A stretch of DNA of 10,805 bases from Candidatus Sediminicultor sextus (GCA_014894735.1 JADBKX010000056.1:1-10805); one strand, 5' to 3'. Numbered from the stretch's first letter, positions 1 through 6,803 are shown. Program-made: numbers and translations. Notes: a model not told the origin generated them from the sequence alone.

Positions 1-827
1 GTTGCTGTTGGGTTAGCTATATTCGAACTTAATTCAGGAGCTGATCCATGTGCTGGTTCAAATACAACCTCTCTATCTCCTATGTTGGCTCCCGGCACTA
101 CCCCTAAGCCCCCAACTAATCCTGCTGCCAAATCAGAAAGAATATCTCCATAAAGATTTGGCATAACTAAAACCTCATAATCTTGAGGTATTTGAACCAA
201 CTTCATACTCATTGCATCAACTATCACGTCTTCAAAAATTATCTCAGGGTATTCTTGAGACACTTTTCTAACACAATCTAAGAAAAGTCCGTCTGTATAT
301 TTCATTATATTTGCCTTGTGAACTGCTGTAACTTTTCTCCTTTCTTCTTTTCTAGCCAGCTCAAAGGCAAACTTTGCAATCCTTTCACTCGCTTTCCTGG
401 TTATTATCTTTATGCTCTCAGCGGCATCTTCTCCTACCATATGTTCTATTCCCGTATAGAAGCCTTCTGTATTTTCCCTAACTATTACTAAATCAATATT
501 TTTATATCTTGAAGGCACTCCTTTATATGACTTTACAGGCCTTACATTTGCATACAGTTTTAACGCCTGCCTTAATGCTACATTAATACTTCTAAAACCT
601 GTACCTACAGGTGTTGTAACCGGTCCTTTTAATGCCACTCTATTTCTTTTGATACTATCTATCACATAATCAGGAAGAGGTGTGCCATATTTTTCTATAA
701 CTTTCTCACCAGCTTCTACAATTTCCCAATTAATTTCTACTCCACTAGCATCCAAAACCATTTTTGCAGCTTCTGTCACTTGTGGGCCAATGCCATCCCC
801 CGGAATTAAGCTAATATTATAAGTCAA
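1..827 (-). CDS. icd: NAD-type isocitrate dehydrogenase, C-terminus cut by window edge
   Basis: Oxidises isocitrate to 2-oxoglutarate and CO2, the carbon skeleton for glutamate. I translated it by hand: 275 codons are present, and about 60 C-terminal residues of a roughly 335-residue family lie outside the window. Visible family marks are GDGIG (residues 10-14), SINVALRQ (80-87, with the serine typical of isocitrate dehydrogenases), ANVRPVKS (93-100), RENTEGFYTGIEH (117-129), HKANIMK (170-176) and YGDILSD (226-232). HGSAPE (260-265) has an acidic residue where NADP enzymes carry a lysine, so NAD is the likely cofactor. The start is TTG, chosen because a full AGGAGGT lies 7 bases upstream and the next ATG comes after the GDGIG motif. 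It follows aconitase by 24 bases in the same operon. Isopropylmalate or homoisocitrate dehydrogenase are the alternatives; the neighbours and the SxNxxLR motif favour isocitrate. Confidence 0.85.
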   Translation of the reverse strand, partial: MTYNISLIPGDGIGPQVTEAAKMVLDASGVEINWEIVEAGEKVIEKYGTPLPDYVIDSIKRNRVALKGPVTTPVGTGFRSINVALRQALKLYANVRPVKSYKGVPSRYKNIDLVIVRENTEGFYTGIEHMVGEDAAESIKIITRKASERIAKFAFELARKEERRKVTAVHKANIMKYTDGLFLDCVRKVSQEYPEIIFEDVIVDAMSMKLVQIPQDYEVLVMPNLYGDILSDLAAGLVGGLGVVPGANIGDREVVFEPAHGSAPELSSNIANPTA

Positions 828-834
828 TTAAGTT

Positions 835-841
835 ACCTCCT
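835..841 (-). promoter_or_regulatory. Ribosome binding site that sets the TTG start of icd
   Basis: The minus strand reads AGGAGGT, 7 bases before TTG at 827. No ATG with a comparable site exists near the N-terminus, so this site decides the start. Confidence 0.8.
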
Positions 842-851
842 ACCAATATAA

Positions 852-2792
852 TTATTCTTTTCCCTTTCCTCTAGATCTTATTAGATTTAAAAGACCTCCC
901 TGAATTATCATCTCTCTCTGCCGGAGAGTAATATCTAAAATCATCTTATATTCTTTGCCCTTGGTCAAATTTTTAAGCTTAATCGTTCTACTCTTGACCT
1001 GGGAAATGGCATCTTCTATTAAAAGTTCGTCTATTTCTTCTATATCATCATAATCTTCTGGATTTTCAAATAACAAAGGTATTATTCCATTATTTACAAG
1101 GTTAGCCTGGTGTATTCTCGCAAATGATTTTGCCAAAACAGCTTTTATTCCCAAATACAGAGGGACAAGAGCAGCATGTTCTCGACTTGACCCCTGTCCA
1201 TAGTTTGAGCCTCCAACTATAAATCCTCCTCCATTCTTTCTTGCTTTCTTCGGAAAATCCCTATCGCAAGGAGTCAAACAATAATCAGAAAGATAAGGTA
1301 TATTTGATCTATAAGGAAGAAGTTTTGCATTTGAAGGCATTATATCATCTGTGGTGATATTATCCCCTACTTTTGTTAAAACTTTTCCTTGAACCTCCGG
1401 ACTTAAGGGCTTACCTAATGGAAACGGCTTTATGTTAGGTCCTCTTATTATTTCGACCTCTTCGTAATCATTAACCGGCGTTAAAATTATATTATCATTA
1501 ACTAAAAATGTTTTAGGCATTTTAATTTCACTATAATCTTCTAATCCGAATTCTCTTGGGTCAGTAAAATAACCGGTAATTGCTGATGCCGCAGCAACTT
1601 CGGGACTTACTAAATAAATTTTTGCCGAGAGCGTACCTGATCTCCCTTCAAAATTCCGATTAAAAGTTCTTAAAGACACGCTATTTGTTGGCGGAGATTG
1701 TCCCATGCCAATACAGGGACCACAGGCACATTCAAGAATTCTTGCTCCTGATATAATTAACGTTGCCAAAACTCCATTTTGAGCAAGCATAGATAAAACC
1801 TGTTTTGATCCCGGCGCTATGGCTAAAGAAATATGTTCTGCTATGGTTTTACCTTCGAGAATTTTTGCTACCCTTACCAAATCACTATAAGAGGAATTTG
1901 TACAGCTGCCTATAACTACCTGATTAACCTTAAGCCCATTCAAGGAGGATACAGGCACTACCTTATCCGGGCTATGAGGACAGGCTGCCAGAGGTTCTAA
2001 TTGGGCAAGATTTATCTCTATCTCTTCATCGTAAATTGCCCTATCATCAGCTTTTATTTCGAAAAAATCCTTTTCTCTTTTTTGAGCTTTTAAAAAATTA
2101 AAGGTAATTTCATCACTCGGAAATATAGAAGTCGTTGCTCCTAATTCAGCCCCCATATTAGTGATGGTTGCTCTTTGAGGAATAGATAAGCTCTTTACAC
2201 CCTCTCCAATATACTCAAATATCTTGCCAACTCCACCCTTAACGGTCACTCTTTTTAAAAGTTCAAGTATAATATCTTTTGCCGAAACCCACGGATTTAA
2301 CTCCCCTATAAGATTAACTTTTACTATCCTGGGCATTGTAATGTCATATTCTCCCCTTGCCATAGCCACAGCTACATCCATCCCTCCTGCCCCTATAGCC
2401 AGCATTCCCATACCACCAGCAGTGGGGGTGTGACTGTCAGAGCCTAAAAGCGTCTGTCCTGGAATTGCAAACCTTTCTAAATGAACCTGATGACATATGC
2501 CATTACCTGGTTTTGAATAATATATCCCATACTTCTTCGCCACTGTCTGGATATAAAGATGGTCATCAGCATTTTCAGGCCCGGTTTGGAGAGTATTATG
2601 ATCAATATATGCTACAGACTTTTTTGTCTTTACCCTGTCAACTCCTAATGCTTCAAATTCAAGATAGGCCATCGTTCCGGTAGCATCCTGAGTAAGTGTC
2701 TGATCAATACCCATTATTATTTCTTCTCCTGAAATCATCTTTCCGCTTACCAAATGCTCACTTACTATCTTTTGTACAACGGTTAATTGCAA
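852..2792 (-). CDS. acnA: Aconitate hydratase, short Aquifex-type
   Basis: Interconverts citrate and isocitrate with a [4Fe-4S] cluster, linking the upstream citrate synthase to the downstream isocitrate dehydrogenase. With the start chosen here it has 646 residues, matching the short single-chain aconitases rather than the ~900-residue AcnA type. Numbering from that start: DQTLTQDATG at about 30-39, GSDSHTPTAGGMG at about 117-129, the first cluster cysteine in GSCTNSS (C297), and the CxxC pair in ACGPCIG (C357, C360). NRNFEGRSG follows, and the C-terminal swivel domain has VGDNITTDDI and GQGSSREHA (about 532-540). The open frame extends 12 codons upstream to 2828, but those codons overlap the previous gene. 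TTG at 2792 has AAAGGAGG 8 bases upstream and gives the usual family N-terminus. Only one base separates it from the upstream stop codon, so translational coupling is likely. A LeuC/homoaconitase role is unlikely because the enzyme is one fused chain and lies between citrate synthase and isocitrate dehydrogenase. Confidence 0.92.
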   Translation of the reverse strand: MQLTVVQKIVSEHLVSGKMISGEEIIMGIDQTLTQDATGTMAYLEFEALGVDRVKTKKSVAYIDHNTLQTGPENADDHLYIQTVAKKYGIYYSKPGNGICHQVHLERFAIPGQTLLGSDSHTPTAGGMGMLAIGAGGMDVAVAMARGEYDITMPRIVKVNLIGELNPWVSAKDIILELLKRVTVKGGVGKIFEYIGEGVKSLSIPQRATITNMGAELGATTSIFPSDEITFNFLKAQKREKDFFEIKADDRAIYDEEIEINLAQLEPLAACPHSPDKVVPVSSLNGLKVNQVVIGSCTNSSYSDLVRVAKILEGKTIAEHISLAIAPGSKQVLSMLAQNGVLATLIISGARILECACGPCIGMGQSPPTNSVSLRTFNRNFEGRSGTLSAKIYLVSPEVAAASAITGYFTDPREFGLEDYSEIKMPKTFLVNDNIILTPVNDYEEVEIIRGPNIKPFPLGKPLSPEVQGKVLTKVGDNITTDDIMPSNAKLLPYRSNIPYLSDYCLTPCDRDFPKKARKNGGGFIVGGSNYGQGSSREHAALVPLYLGIKAVLAKSFARIHQANLVNNGIIPLLFENPEDYDDIEEIDELLIEDAISQVKSRTIKLKNLTKGKEYKMILDITLRQREMIIQGGLLNLIRSRGKGKE

Positions 2793-2793
2793 C

Positions 2794-4185
2794 TTAAAAA
2801 CCTCCTTTACCCTGTTCTCTTCCTTCAATGGAGAAAGTTATTAAAGATTCCAGTTCTTCATCACTAAAACTAGTTACCCTACCTTTTGCATATTCTTTGT
2901 CAATATCTTCCTTTAACTTTAAAACCATCGGATCTCTTTTGTTTATTCTTCTTTCCCCTTCTAATTTAAAATATTTATTCATCCAAAAAGCAATCCCAGC
3001 CAGCCCTGAATACGAATCAACTGTTACTAACACAGGTCTATTCAATATCCTTTCTGTATCAAATATATTATAAATTTCTTCATCCTTTAATATTCCATCC
3101 GCATGAATTCCTGCTCTGGTTTTATTAAAAGCATCCCCTACAAAAGGAGTTCGAGACGGTATTTGATATTTAATTTCCCTCTCGAAGTAATTAGCTATCT
3201 CAGTTATGACTTCCAATTTCATATTTTTTGTCGTCCCTCTAAGTTGAGCATATTCAATAACCATTGCTTCCAGAGGGCAATTCCCCGTTCTTTCACCTAT
3301 TCCTAAAATAGAGGTATTCACAGCTGAGGCACCATAAAGCCAGGCTGTAGTGGAATTGGTTACAACTTTATAAAAATCATTATGACCATGCCACTCGATC
3401 CATTCTGAAGGCACCTCAGCATAATGTCTAAGTCCATATATAATACCTTGTACACATCGCGGTAAAGCTGCTCCCGGGTAAGAAACGCCTAAACCTAAAG
3501 TATCACAAGCCCTTATCTTGATAGGCATTTTCGTTTGTCTGGAAAGTTTCATAAGTTCATTCGCAAACGGAACAACAAAACCATAAAAATCTGCCCTGGT
3601 AATATCTTCAAAATGACACCTGGGAATTACCCCATTCTCCAGGGCTAATTTCACAATAGAAATATACATTTCTATTGCCTGTTTCCGACTAAGGTTAAGC
3701 TTTTTAAATATATGATAATCAGAACAAGGGACTAATATCCCTGTCTCTTTTATGCCCATCTTACTAACTAACTTAAAATCCTCTTCCTTAGCCCTTATCC
3801 AGGTTGTCACTTCGGGATACAGGTATCCTTTACTCAGACATTTTTCTACGGCCTTCCTATCTCTACTGGAATAGATAAAAAATTCTGTCTGTCTTATTAC
3901 CCCAGATTCATTATCAAGTTCATGAAGAAAATCGAAAATTCTCAGTATCTGATCCACCGTATAAGGAGACCGAGACTGCTGCCCATCCCTAAAGGTTGTA
4001 TCAGTAATCCAGATTTCATCAGGAACAACCATAGGAACATGTCTATGATTGAAAGTCACCTTAGGAATTTCTTTATAGGGCATTATCTCCCGGAAAAGAT
4101 TTGGTTCTGCTACATCCTGAAGACTATATTTATATACAGCCTGTTCTATAAGATTGGTACGCTTACTAAACTCTACTGTCGTCAT
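2794..4185 (-). CDS. Re-citrate synthase-like DRE-TIM condensing enzyme
   Basis: Condenses acetyl-CoA with a 2-oxo acid, here most likely oxaloacetate to citrate. It belongs to the isopropylmalate/homocitrate synthase superfamily but to the ~450-residue branch that includes the Re-citrate synthase of Clostridium kluyveri; this assignment is from remembered family signatures. Visible marks are a long N-terminal extension with LFREIMPYKEIPKV (30-43), the metal and catalytic segment TDTTFRDGQQ (61-70), CHFEDITRAD (190-199), IRACDTLG (224-231), the metal-binding HGHND (266-270) and GIGERTGNCP (295-304). The C-terminus (GIHADGILKDEE) resembles the family's communication region. No separate regulatory domain is evident. 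The ATG start has AAAGGAGG 8 bases upstream. It lies 60 bases behind glutamate dehydrogenase and one base before aconitase, and there is no Si-type gltA in the window. Homocitrate or citramalate synthase are the alternatives, but the aconitase, isocitrate dehydrogenase and glutamate dehydrogenase around it argue for citrate. Confidence 0.85.
   Translation of the reverse strand: MTTVEFSKRTNLIEQAVYKYSLQDVAEPNLFREIMPYKEIPKVTFNHRHVPMVVPDEIWITDTTFRDGQQSRSPYTVDQILRIFDFLHELDNESGVIRQTEFFIYSSRDRKAVEKCLSKGYLYPEVTTWIRAKEEDFKLVSKMGIKETGILVPCSDYHIFKKLNLSRKQAIEMYISIVKLALENGVIPRCHFEDITRADFYGFVVPFANELMKLSRQTKMPIKIRACDTLGLGVSYPGAALPRCVQGIIYGLRHYAEVPSEWIEWHGHNDFYKVVTNSTTAWLYGASAVNTSILGIGERTGNCPLEAMVIEYAQLRGTTKNMKLEVITEIANYFEREIKYQIPSRTPFVGDAFNKTRAGIHADGILKDEEIYNIFDTERILNRPVLVTVDSYSGLAGIAFWMNKYFKLEGERRINKRDPMVLKLKEDIDKEYAKGRVTSFSDEELESLITFSIEGREQGKGGF
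2801..2808 (-). promoter_or_regulatory. Ribosome binding site for aconitase inside the preceding gene
   Basis: AAAGGAGG lies in the last codons of the Re-citrate synthase gene (encoding its KGG), 8 bases before TTG at 2792. It supports a start 12 codons inside the longest open frame and suggests coupled translation. Confidence 0.8.
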
Positions 4186-4245
4186 CTGCTTATCCTCCTT
4201 TAACCTGATTAGACTTTACTTAATAAATAGATTAAACTAAAAAAT

Positions 4246-5586
4246 TTAAGGCCAGATTCCTCGTGCTTTCATTGCTTCCGCTACCTGTGATACAGCGTAT
4301 ATGTATGCTGCAGTCCGATTATCTATTTTCTCCCTCTGAGCAAGCTTTAATACTTCATTAAATGCCTTTACCATTAGCTTTTTTAATCTTCTATTTACCC
4401 TTTCTTCATCCCAGAAATAACCATAAAGACCTTGTATCCATTCAAAGTAAGATACAGTAACACCACCAGCATTGGCTAAAATATCGGGGATTATAAAAAC
4501 TCCTCTCTGATATAATATTTCATCTGCTTCCGGAGTGGTAGGTCCATTTGCGGCTTCAGCTATTATTTTAGCTTTTATATTATTCGCGTTTTTCTCAGTT
4601 ATTACTCCTTCTAAAGCTGCCGGCACTAAAACATCACATTCTATTTCTAATAAATCTTTATTGGAAATGAATTCTGCTTTCGGAAAACTTTTAACCGTGC
4701 TTGTCTTAGTTTTATAATCTAATATTTCTGATGGATCAATCCCTTGAGGATTATAGGCTCCACCTTTAGAATCACTAACCCCGATAATTTTATATCCCTG
4801 TTCATGAAGTAATTTAGCAGTGATTGAACCGGCATTCCCATACCCTTGAATTACTACTGTGGCATCTAAGGGATTAATATTTAGCATTTTTGCAGCTATT
4901 TCTACCGTATAAGATAAACCACGAGCAGTAGCTTCGTTTCTACCCTCTGAACCCCATAATTCTAAAGGCTTCCCGGTTATAGTGGAAAAACTTGCCTCTC
5001 CAGTAAGTTTATTATATGTATCTATATACCAACCCATAATCTTGGGGGTAGTATAAATATCGGGTGCAGGAATATCTTTTTTAGGGCCGATAACAGATGA
5101 AATCTCATAGATATATCTTCGGGACATTCTTTCTAATTCCCCATCTGACATTTCTTTTGGATTACAAATTACTCCTCCCTTGGCTCCACCATAAGGAATT
5201 CCCGCAACAGCACACTTCCAGGTCATCCAGGCAGAAAGAGCTTTCACTTCATCCAAACTAACATCAGGATGATATCTTACTCCACCTTTTGCGGGTCCTC
5301 GAGCAGTATTATATTGTGATCTAAAACCGGTAAATACTTTCACCGCTCCATTATCCATTTTTACCGGAATAGAGACCATTAAAACTCTCTCTGGTTCTTT
5401 GAGTTGGATCAAAATATTAGGATCTAAATTCATTATAGAAGCAGCTTTTTCTAACTGCAGCTGAGCTACTTCAAAAGCATCTATTTTATTAACATCTTTT
5501 TCTAACTGTATTTGTAACATTTCAAAAGTATCTATTTGACTTCTCATTGATATTTTCCCTCCTAAATTAATTTTTTTAATTACCAT
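4246..5586 (-). CDS. gdhA: Glutamate dehydrogenase, hexameric Glu/Leu/Phe/Val family
   Basis: Reversibly aminates 2-oxoglutarate to glutamate. The 446-residue chain has the full family layout: substrate domain with GPAKGGVRYHPDVS (97-110), TWKCA (122-126) and GGAKGGV (133-139, lysine 136 catalytic), then PAPDIYT (173-179, Asp 176 catalytic), then a Rossmann domain with GYGNAG (248-253) and an acidic residue in VSDSKG (270-275) that suggests NAD use. The N-terminus is longer than usual and carries a tandem duplication of 17 residues (18-34 and 35-51). Two in-frame ATGs each have a strong ribosome binding site: 5586 (GGAGGG, 8 bases away) and 5547 (AGGAGGG, 9 bases away). I report the upstream one; the shorter form also keeps the duplication. 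It is the first gene of the glutamate-synthesis operon and is preceded by a leader with ANTAR-type hexaloops and a terminator, so its transcription is probably controlled by antitermination. Confidence 0.93.
   Translation of the reverse strand: MVIKKINLGGKISMRSQIDTFEMLQIQLEKDVNKIDAFEVAQLQLEKAASIMNLDPNILIQLKEPERVLMVSIPVKMDNGAVKVFTGFRSQYNTARGPAKGGVRYHPDVSLDEVKALSAWMTWKCAVAGIPYGGAKGGVICNPKEMSDGELERMSRRYIYEISSVIGPKKDIPAPDIYTTPKIMGWYIDTYNKLTGEASFSTITGKPLELWGSEGRNEATARGLSYTVEIAAKMLNINPLDATVVIQGYGNAGSITAKLLHEQGYKIIGVSDSKGGAYNPQGIDPSEILDYKTKTSTVKSFPKAEFISNKDLLEIECDVLVPAALEGVITEKNANNIKAKIIAEAANGPTTPEADEILYQRGVFIIPDILANAGGVTVSYFEWIQGLYGYFWDEERVNRRLKKLMVKAFNEVLKLAQREKIDNRTAAYIYAVSQVAEAMKARGIWP
5434..5535 (-). 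repeat. In-frame tandem duplication in the 5' end of gdhA
   Basis: Two adjacent 51-base units, 5485-5535 and 5434-5484, encode IDTFEMLQIQLEKDVNK and IDAFEVAQLQLEKAASI. DNA identity is clear in blocks such as ATAGAT-CTTTTGAA and CAGTTAGAAAAAG, which points to duplication followed by divergence. The second copy matches the normal family N-terminal helix; the first is extra. Confidence 0.8.
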
Positions 5587-5642
5587 AAACTAATCCCTCC
5601 TCCTGTTTTCTCTTGGTTACTTCAATACGAAGGTCTACTTAT

Positions 5643-5692
5643 AAAAAAAAGAAGCCCCTTTAAGACAAACATTGTCAAAAAAGGACTTCTTT
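5643..5692 (-). terminator. Intrinsic terminator in the gdhA leader (attenuator)
   Basis: The 5' arm AAAGAAGUCCUUUU pairs with the 3' arm AAAGGGGCUUCUUU, with two G-U pairs. An upper GACA/UGUC stem and a small loop cap it, and a run of eight U follows. It ends 56 bases before the gdhA start, so it must be read through to express the operon. Its 5' arm shares bases 5681-5692 with the third hexaloop hairpin, so the two structures exclude one another. Confidence 0.9.
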
Positions 5693-5746
5693 GGCCTTGT
5701 GGAAATAATTAGGCTTCTTTGCCGCTTATTCTACTCCCTTGTAGAA
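5681..5746 (-). promoter_or_regulatory. ANTAR-target leader RNA with tandem six-base-loop hairpins
   Basis: Three small hairpins are visible on the minus-strand transcript. P1 (5729-5746) is a perfect 6-bp stem UUCUAC/GUAGAA with loop AAGGGA. P2 (5712-5723) is GGC/GCC with loop AAAGAA, possibly extended by UAA/UUA across an internal loop. P3 (5681-5698) is AAGGCC/GUCCUU with one C-U mismatch and the same loop AAAGAA. All three loops have A at position 1 and G at position 4, the known recognition rule for ANTAR-bound dual hexaloop RNAs. P3 overlaps the 5' arm of the terminator, as expected for an antiterminator. An ANTAR protein is encoded directly upstream. Which two hairpins form the working pair is not decided by the sequence. 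Confidence 0.82.
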
Positions 5747-5778
5747 ACTTAAAATATCTAATTATCTTTTATCTTTCT

Positions 5779-5784
5779 ATTATA
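5779..5784 (-). promoter_or_regulatory. Candidate -10 box for the gdhA leader
   Basis: The minus strand reads TATAAT here, placing a transcript start near 5772, just upstream of the first hexaloop hairpin. No good -35 box is found at the right distance, so this promoter is tentative; read-through from the ANTAR gene is also possible. Confidence 0.35.
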
Positions 5785-5788
5785 TTAA

Positions 5789-5816
5789 TAAAAAAACAAT
5801 TAAGAGCCGTACTCCC
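5789..5816 (-). terminator. Weak candidate terminator after the GAF-ANTAR gene
   Basis: A 5-bp stem GGGAG/CUCUU with two G-U pairs and loop UACGG is followed by AAUUG and a run of about seven U. The stem is weak, so it may be only a partial terminator or chance. Confidence 0.3.
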
Positions 5817-5872
5817 CCAATATTCAATAATTTATAATAGTTTAATTTATATTATGTTTAGGATATGTTCAT

Positions 5873-6580
5873 TCATTTTATTTGCCGAATTTCATAAGAA
5901 AGTATTATGGCTTCAGCAATCTCCTTCATAGAGATTCGCTTATCCATGCTAGATTTTCTAATTAAAGAAAAGGCTTCACTTTCATTTATGTTCCTTTCTT
6001 CCATTAATATTCCTTTTGCTCTCTCTGTTTTTTTTCTGGTATCTAATTCTTCTTGAATTATTTTAGTCTTAACTATTAATTCAGTTTTTTCAATAGCGAC
6101 TGCTGCCTGATTGGCAATGGTACTTAAAAGAGAAATCTCGGCTACGGTAAATTCATAAGGCTTATTTGTATAAACATTAAGTACGCCAATAACTTTGTCT
6201 TTTACCATCATAGGGATGCTTGCCATAGACACCAAACCTTCCTTCATTGCAAGTGTTTTTTCTTTGTACTGTTCTTCTTTAAGTACATCAAAAATTATCT
6301 TTGGTTTTTTTTCTCTAGCTACCAATCCTACTATACCTTCATTTAATTTTATGGTTTTTTTATTCAGATATTCCTGATGCATCGATTGAGTAGCTTTAAT
6401 ATTAAATTCTTGTTTTTTTTCATCTATTAACCACACATTGCAAATCTTTGCCTTCATTACATTTGCAGTTAAGGTTACGATCAGTTTTAATATATCCTCA
6501 AGGTAAAGGTCAGAAGTTATCGCTCTACTTATTTTGTTTAATGTTTTTAAATAATCTTCATAATCTAAATTATTCATCAT
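5873..6580 (-). CDS. GAF-ANTAR transcription antitermination regulator
   Basis: A cytoplasmic RNA-binding regulator that probably prevents termination in leaders with paired hexaloop hairpins. Of 235 residues, about 14-165 form a GAF sensor domain (EGIVGLVAREKKP at 81-93, ASIPMMVKDKVIGVLNVY at 120-137). A helical linker leads to a C-terminal ANTAR domain (about 178-230) with the hallmark ERAKGILMEE (186-195), SEAFSLIRKSSMDKRISMKEIAEAI (201-225). There is no receiver domain, so the input is probably a small molecule or redox/gas signal rather than phosphorylation; the GAF ligand cannot be read from sequence. The start is ATG at 6580, or the ATG directly after it. The only Shine-Dalgarno-like stretch, GGAGA, touches the first ATG, and an out-of-frame eight-codon ORF overlaps the start, so initiation may be weak. 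It sits behind a riboswitch-terminator leader and directly upstream of a leader with ANTAR-type hairpins. Confidence 0.9.
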   Translation of the reverse strand: MMNNLDYEDYLKTLNKISRAITSDLYLEDILKLIVTLTANVMKAKICNVWLIDEKKQEFNIKATQSMHQEYLNKKTIKLNEGIVGLVAREKKPKIIFDVLKEEQYKEKTLAMKEGLVSMASIPMMVKDKVIGVLNVYTNKPYEFTVAEISLLSTIANQAAVAIEKTELIVKTKIIQEELDTRKKTERAKGILMEERNINESEAFSLIRKSSMDKRISMKEIAEAIILSYEIRQIK

Positions 6581-6653
6581 TCTCCATGGTATCCATTAAG
6601 ATAAATATTTTTCTTAATTTTTTATTTAATTAAAGCATTAAACACTTTTACTT

Positions 6654-6712
6654 ATAAAAAAAGCCTGAAAAATAGGTAGTGGCAGTATTGACAGAACCTA
6701 TCTCTCAGGCTT
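6654..6712 (-). terminator. Riboswitch-controlled intrinsic terminator before the GAF-ANTAR gene
   Basis: AAGCCUGAGAGAUAGGU pairs with ACCUAUUUUUCAGGCUU around a loop of about 18 bases, followed by a U run. The 5' arm is the conserved end of the riboswitch (AAAAGCCUGAGAGA). A folded, ligand-bound aptamer should therefore block the terminator, making it an ON switch. The terminator lies 74 bases before the GAF-ANTAR start. Confidence 0.88.
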
Positions 6713-6803
6713 TTATCCTAAAAGTGTAGCATCAGATTAGATACCTTGTGCCGCTTGGTCCAGACTCTAATAATTAATTAGACGGAACCCTAGGCACACT
6801 TCT
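6701..6803 (-). promoter_or_regulatory. ykkC-class riboswitch, subtype 2, probably ppGpp-sensing
   Basis: The transcript carries the ykkC core in order: CUAGGGUUCCG (6783-6793), CUGGACCAAGCGGCACA (6747-6763) and GGAUAAAAGCCUGAGAGA (6701-6718). UGUGCC pairs with GGCACA. GGUUCC pairs with GGACC with one bulged U, around a UCUAAU/AUUAGA hairpin. GUAUC/GAUGC forms a second arm. The GGACCAAGCGG segment matches subtype 2 and not the guanidine-I form (GGUCCGAGAG). From memory, PRPP-type RNAs such as that of Thermoanaerobacter mathranii have G (G96) where ppGpp-type RNAs have A; my alignment gives A (6703) here. ppGpp riboswitches are known before amino-acid synthesis genes, which fits a regulator next to a glutamate operon. 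The class is well supported and the exact ligand is inferred. Confidence 0.85.

Noticed and set aside
2793..2828. Aconitase starting at ATG 2828
   Set aside because: It would overlap the previous gene by 35 bases, has no suitable ribosome binding site, and adds residues not usual for the family; TTG 2792 has AAAGGAGG at 8 bases.
2794..4185. LeuA-type isopropylmalate synthase in a leucine operon
   Set aside because: The sequence follows the Re-citrate synthase branch and lacks the LeuA regulatory domain; the neighbours are a fused aconitase and isocitrate dehydrogenase, not leuC/leuD/leuB.
5719..5931. Small plus-strand ORF over the gdhA leader
   Set aside because: It runs antisense through the hairpins and terminator, has no ribosome binding site that stands out and no recognisable protein features.
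6701..6803. Guanidine-I riboswitch
   Set aside because: It shares the ykkC scaffold, but the segment after CUGG reads ACCAAGCGGCACA rather than the guanidine-type UCCGAGAG, and the downstream genes are not guanidine transport or urea carboxylase genes.
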